NCBI RefSeq assembly: GCF_025751585.1
Contig: NZ_JAOWKX010000011.1
Span: 40,941 to 104,940 of the forward strand
Length of the DNA: 64,000 bases
Direction of reading: 5' to 3'
From: Fluctibacter corallii
GTDB taxonomy: Bacteria; Pseudomonadota; Gammaproteobacteria; Enterobacterales; Alteromonadaceae
In this document: positions 60,929-64,000 of the stretch, piece after piece
Numbering within the stretch: position 1 is the first letter of the stretch
How the letters are laid out: each line of letters opens with the position of its first letter
Position numbers and translations under genes: made by a program
Notes under the pieces: model-generated
Database searches by the model: none
The model's input: only the letters and a program-made list of their open reading frames with translations
What the model was told of the DNA's origin: nothing

Positions 60929-60961
60929 TACGTCGTTTCACGCCGTTAACGAAACGACGTA
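60929..60961. terminator. Inverted repeat between convergent genes
   Basis: TACGTCGTTTC (60929-60939) pairs with GAAACGACGTA (60951-60961), a perfect 11-bp stem with an 11-base loop. It lies between the ends of two convergent genes and can serve as a bidirectional terminator. Confidence 0.7.
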
Positions 60962-61004
60962 GCCAATTGCTCTATGTACTCCAACTTTTATTGAAACACC
61001 GACA

Positions 61005-61439
61005 TTACGTGATCCGCTTTAAAATTCGCGTAGCCAGTTGAACTTCCTTTAAAAATAGAATTAACGCTAATATGAGTAGAATGAGCGCGGTGACAAAAAA
61101 CGCGACGATCCATTCGCCGATGAGCAGCGTCCAGTAGTCTCCAACAAACAACCCGACTACAACAATACACACCATCAAACCCGCCGCAGTGCAAAGCCCT
61201 ATCGCTTTATTTGCTAACTGAACCCGCCGCCAAAGGGTTTTTAATTCATACTCCACACGTTTCTGTCGATTCATGTCTTCTACCAGCATGACTTTCTCTT
61301 CAAGATCTCGCGCTCGGTCTACAATGCGCCCGAGTCGTCCCGATAATACCCCCAGAAAGCCAGCAATACTGGTGAGCAAAAATACAGGCGCAACCGCCAA
61401 CTGTATAACATGAGTAAGCGCGCTTACGTATAAGTCCAT
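61005..61439 (-). CDS. DUF2721 family membrane protein
   Basis: This 144-residue protein has an N-terminal helix, the segment PVFLLTSIAGFLGVLSGRLGRIVDRAR, a charged middle helix and two C-terminal membrane helices. This is the pattern of DUF2721 proteins, of unknown function, common in proteobacteria. It is a stand-alone gene, convergent with the one at 60493. Confidence 0.85.
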   Translation of the reverse strand: MDLYVSALTHVIQLAVAPVFLLTSIAGFLGVLSGRLGRIVDRARDLEEKVMLVEDMNRQKRVEYELKTLWRRVQLANKAIGLCTAAGLMVCIVVVGLFVGDYWTLLIGEWIVAFFVTALILLILALILFLKEVQLATRILKRIT

Positions 61440-61642
61440 ATTAAGCTCTTATGCATATTGGTCATAGATTCATTCTACGCCTCAATGGTTAAAACAAGCA
61501 AATCTGGCTAGCACAACTAACTAAGATAACTCGTTGATAGCCCTTCGGTATTTGCGCTTTTGATTATCTAATAATGGCTAAAACTTGGGTTGAATCATTT
61601 TATCGGTAAGCATATTTGCCAGAATAGTTCTTTACTTTTTAA

Positions 61643-62470
61643 ATGCTCTATTCTTACACTAAGCGGACAGGAATAGCGAAGAGTCAGTTTTTGAAGCGAT
61701 TTATTTTATGCGTTTTAATCGCATTCTGGACATCAGGTTTATCGGTTGTTGCACAAGATAAGGCACAAACATTTATCGTGGGTGTCGAAAAAATTGATTA
61801 TTATCCTCATTACAACTTTCAGCACGGTTCAGATAAGGGCTACGCGTGGGCTCTGCTAGAAGCCTTCGCTGAGGCTCACAATTATAAATTTGTTTATCAA
61901 CCACTGCCTGTTGCCAGACTCAAGCGAGAGCTGACCAAAGGCACGGTTGACTTTGCTTACCCTGATAACGCCAAATGGCATCACGATGAGTCACCCCACA
62001 AGGCGTATAGTAAACCGCTTACGATCGCAATGGGTGGCACCATGGTAAGGAAAGACTGGTTGCCAGGTACGCTCGACAGGTTTGAGTCTTTAAGTGTGCC
62101 GCGCGGATTTACGCCTGTAAAATGGTTAGAGTTAGCGAAAAATAATAAAGTAACACTTGTTGAGGTAAACGACAGTCGAGCTGCGCTAGAGCTGGTGCTC
62201 AAAGGCAGAGTAACTGGCGCAGATATTGAGTATCACGTAGCTAAAAACCTCTTAACCATCATGAATCAGGCTGACACATTGGCGCTGGCCCCTTCTCTCC
62301 CTTATGACACCGTCGGCTTTAGCTTGTCTTCAAATCAACACCCTGAGGTGGTCGAGTCACTAAGTGCCTTTATTGAATCTAACCCCACCTTTATCACCCA
62401 CTTAAAGTCTCGTTACGGATTACAAGAACCGCAGGACATTTTGAAAGGAAAAGCTGCGCATTCAAAATGA
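61643..62470 (+). CDS. Periplasmic solute-binding protein (SBP_bac_3-like)
   Basis: This 275-residue protein has a signal peptide (about 18-41) and a type II periplasmic-binding fold. It opens with IVGVEKIDYYPHYNFQ and continues with LLEAFAEAHNYKFVYQPLPVARLKREL, the usual start of amino-acid-type SBP family 3 proteins. No ABC permease genes are nearby, so it may be a lone sensor-type binding protein, as often seen in Alteromonadales. Ligand unknown. Confidence 0.8.
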   Translation: MLYSYTKRTGIAKSQFLKRFILCVLIAFWTSGLSVVAQDKAQTFIVGVEKIDYYPHYNFQHGSDKGYAWALLEAFAEAHNYKFVYQPLPVARLKRELTKGTVDFAYPDNAKWHHDESPHKAYSKPLTIAMGGTMVRKDWLPGTLDRFESLSVPRGFTPVKWLELAKNNKVTLVEVNDSRAALELVLKGRVTGADIEYHVAKNLLTIMNQADTLALAPSLPYDTVGFSLSSNQHPEVVESLSAFIESNPTFITHLKSRYGLQEPQDILKGKAAHSK

Positions 62471-62476
62471 TAGGCA

Positions 62477-62515
62477 TTGCATTCTACCGAAATATGACGC
62501 ATCGATAGAATGCAA
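62477..62515. terminator. Bidirectional hairpin
   Basis: TTGCATTCTA (62477-62486) pairs perfectly with TAGAATGCAA (62506-62515). It lies between the convergent genes ending at 62470 and 62524. Confidence 0.7.
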
Positions 62516-62523
62516 CCGATTAG

Positions 62524-63534
62524 TTATTTGCGGCTCCAGGTAAATTCTGCTTTTAACGGCAAGTGATCGCTAATTTCATTACCATTGTCTTTAACAAATA
62601 TTCCCTCTTCTAAAGTAAGTTGCGTGGGCGTTAGGTTATAGTGGTTACTTCCTTTGAACGCGATTCTGTCTGGCGTTTGAAAGTGATATTTACATCCATC
62701 TAACGACGAATTGTACGCGCCACCATGGGTAATTTGGCATGAAAACGACAAGCCTGTTGATGCTAAAAATTCCGTCACAATATTGAGAAATTCATCACTG
62801 TTAGGTTTGGTTTCATCGTGCCACCCTAAGTTATAATCCCCTGCCACTATCACCATGCTGTTAGCAGAATGGATGTTGATATAATTTGCAAGCTGACGCA
62901 TTGCCGCGCGTTTCGCTCTCACATCACCATTCTGTCGGCCTGCGTCGTTATGCATATTGTAAATATCAACGCTCACTTCACTGTTCAACCAATGCCGCTG
63001 AAATGTAAATCCTTTTTCGGTGTAACAATCAATATCGTGGCAATCAGTAAAGTCTTCCCGATCAAATCCGTCATTTTTATCAAATGGGAGTTTCGATACC
63101 CTAAGCAGACCACTCCCAAAGCTCGTCCGCGTGCCACGATGATGCTTAGAGCGGTAAGGGAATGCAGCAGTATCCATATGATCTCGTATATGATCGTGTT
63201 TGTCTTCGATAAACAGCTCTTGCATGTTAACCACGTCATAAGGTTGATTATTTAGTATCTTAATTAGCTTTTTAAATGCTGCGTTACTGGTGCCTCCAAT
63301 AGATTCAGGAAAGCCGTCAATGTTATAAGTGACAACGTTAAACTCACCCGACAAATTGTTTGATGTAGAAGGATGTTCGAAAGATTCCCCCTTGGAACCC
63401 CTAGTGCCATTAGGCCATAAATCTGTTATTAGCCCTGGAATATCGGCGGCGACAACCCACGGATCAACATCGGCGTAACTGGGTGAACTAACTGTAGCGC
63501 AAAGCGTGAATAGTGCGAGTGATACCTTTTTCAT
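62524..63534 (-). CDS. Secreted endonuclease/exonuclease/phosphatase-family protein
   Basis: This 336-residue protein has a signal peptide (about 1-21). The EEP fold is shown by FNVVTYNIDGFPES, VVNMQELF with the catalytic glutamate, IYNMHNDAG, IVAGDYNLGW and a final ISDHLPLKAEF. All catalytic positions appear kept. The pattern fits sphingomyelinase-like phosphodiesterases or secreted DNases; the substrate cannot be chosen from sequence alone. Four cysteines in the mature part could form disulfides. Confidence 0.83.
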   Translation of the reverse strand: MKKVSLALFTLCATVSSPSYADVDPWVVAADIPGLITDLWPNGTRGSKGESFEHPSTSNNLSGEFNVVTYNIDGFPESIGGTSNAAFKKLIKILNNQPYDVVNMQELFIEDKHDHIRDHMDTAAFPYRSKHHRGTRTSFGSGLLRVSKLPFDKNDGFDREDFTDCHDIDCYTEKGFTFQRHWLNSEVSVDIYNMHNDAGRQNGDVRAKRAAMRQLANYINIHSANSMVIVAGDYNLGWHDETKPNSDEFLNIVTEFLASTGLSFSCQITHGGAYNSSLDGCKYHFQTPDRIAFKGSNHYNLTPTQLTLEEGIFVKDNGNEISDHLPLKAEFTWSRK

Positions 63535-63789
63535 TGAATTCTCCTGATTGATTTAGCATTAGCCAATGTGCGCTTATAACCATTAACAAGTCGCACGAGT
63601 AGCACGAAAATTTCGGCGTGGTTAAATCATCATGGAAACGTCAAGAAAGCGAAACAGAGTAAATTTTATATCAAGCCAAGCATCTGACTATGGGAAAGGT
63701 AAAAGGCCTGCTTGTGAGTTATAAGTAAATAGCAACTTGAGGAAGGCTTTTCAGCTGTTCCAATTCATATAACGCTGCTTGTTCGGGCA
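63535..63789. other. Intergenic stretch without a supported gene
   Basis: About 255 bases upstream of the secreted phosphodiesterase gene hold its promoter, presumably. No convincing ORF, RNA gene or repeat is visible. Confidence 0.5.
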
Positions 63790-63814
63790 TAAAAAAGGCC
63801 GCTTACGCGACCTT
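63790..63814 (-). terminator. Intrinsic terminator for the minus-strand reading at the window end
   Basis: On the minus strand AAGGTCGC-GTAA-GCGGCCTT forms an 8-bp stem (one G-T pair), followed by six Ts. This is a good rho-independent terminator, 27 bases past the stop of the tuf-like tail. Confidence 0.8.
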
Positions 63815-63840
63815 ATTTGAATTCTGTGTCAATCTATCGA

Positions 63841-63972
63841 TTACTCGATGATTTTAGATACAACGCCCGCACCTTTTTGAAAGCCCTTATCTTGAAATGA
63901 AGGACATGATATCTCAATTTGAACCCGTCCATGATAACGCACCCGGCCAGCACGTCCTGCGCTGGCGTTCAT
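63841..63972 (-). pseudogene. Short ORF with tuf-like 3' end
   Basis: From ATG 63972 this 43-residue reading ends GAGVVSKIIE, the usual C terminus of elongation factor Tu. The preceding residues (RVRYHGRVQIEISCPSFQD) do not match EF-Tu. An in-frame stop lies upstream of the ATG, so it is not the end of a full tuf gene in this window. It may be a recombined or decayed tuf 3' end with its terminator. A chance match of ten residues cannot be excluded. Confidence 0.4.
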
Positions 63973-63979
63973 TCCTTTT

Positions 63980-64000
63980 CGAGTAATTACCTATTACTCG
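63980..64000. repeat. Inverted repeat at the window edge
   Basis: CGAGTAAT (63980-63987) pairs with ATTACTCG (63993-64000) with a 5-base loop. The same octamer-like string (ATTACTCG) also occurs at the end of the tuf-like ORF near 63840. Confidence 0.5.

Overview
The window looks like a chromosomal segment of a marine gammaproteobacterium, most likely of the Alteromonadales. That rests on pyrB followed directly by hemL, a protein I recognise as DUF2982-like, a DUF2721-like protein, and a sorbosone-dehydrogenase-like secreted protein. No rRNA or tRNA gene, CRISPR array, prophage or intact insertion sequence was seen.

Positions 1-21900 are mostly ordinary chromosome: a secreted sugar dehydrogenase-like protein, a large hybrid sensor kinase, a DUF2982 protein coupled to a tiny upstream membrane ORF, an RND efflux pair with a divergent TetR regulator and a perfect palindromic operator, an MBL hydrolase, a lipoprotein, pyrB, hemL and a class III nucleotide cyclase. 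From about 15.6 to 18 kb the sequence is more accessory: two hypothetical membrane proteins between copies of a 60-bp direct repeat, and a broken tyrosine recombinase fragment. Then come a beta-repeat adhesin-like protein, a DUF2157-like membrane protein, an HNH nuclease and a BAAT-type hydrolase.

Positions 22100-60182 hold the main subject, a very long polymorphic-toxin locus on the minus strand. The expressed-looking parent gene is an 1812-residue YD-repeat/Rhs protein (54744-60182). It has a Sec signal peptide and no PAAR or VgrG part, and is followed by its immunity gene. Downstream of it lie 19 further modules, here called cassettes 1 to 19, numbered away from the parent gene. A module normally has a nearly identical ~320-bp copy of the 3' end of the Rhs core, a unique C-terminal toxin domain, one to three putative immunity genes, and a short spacer with a GC-rich hairpin. 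The core copies have no ATG start of their own. Seven carry an identical-position 14-bp insertion that stops the frame, and several toxin domains are broken. The array therefore looks like a store of silent toxin/immunity modules that could recombine into the parent gene. Toxin types include papain-like or amidase-like enzymes, an L,D-transpeptidase-like enzyme, Hint-linked tips, glycine-zipper pore formers, beta-rich putative membrane toxins and nuclease-like tips. Eight of the 20 toxin domains, otherwise unrelated, end in the same short tail (consensus RVSGRIESKKL); nearly all of these have membrane, lipoprotein or exported immunity proteins.

The far end of the array (22.1-25.5 kb) is eroded. 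Two core remnants flank an HTH/PIN toxin-antitoxin pair whose PIN gene has a stop codon, followed by a Fic-domain gene with iterated promoter repeats. To the right of the parent gene lie a divergent short secreted protein ending in an Rhs-like motif, a DUF2721 protein, a periplasmic solute-binding protein, a secreted endonuclease/exonuclease/phosphatase-family protein, and a short tail resembling the 3' end of tuf with a terminator.
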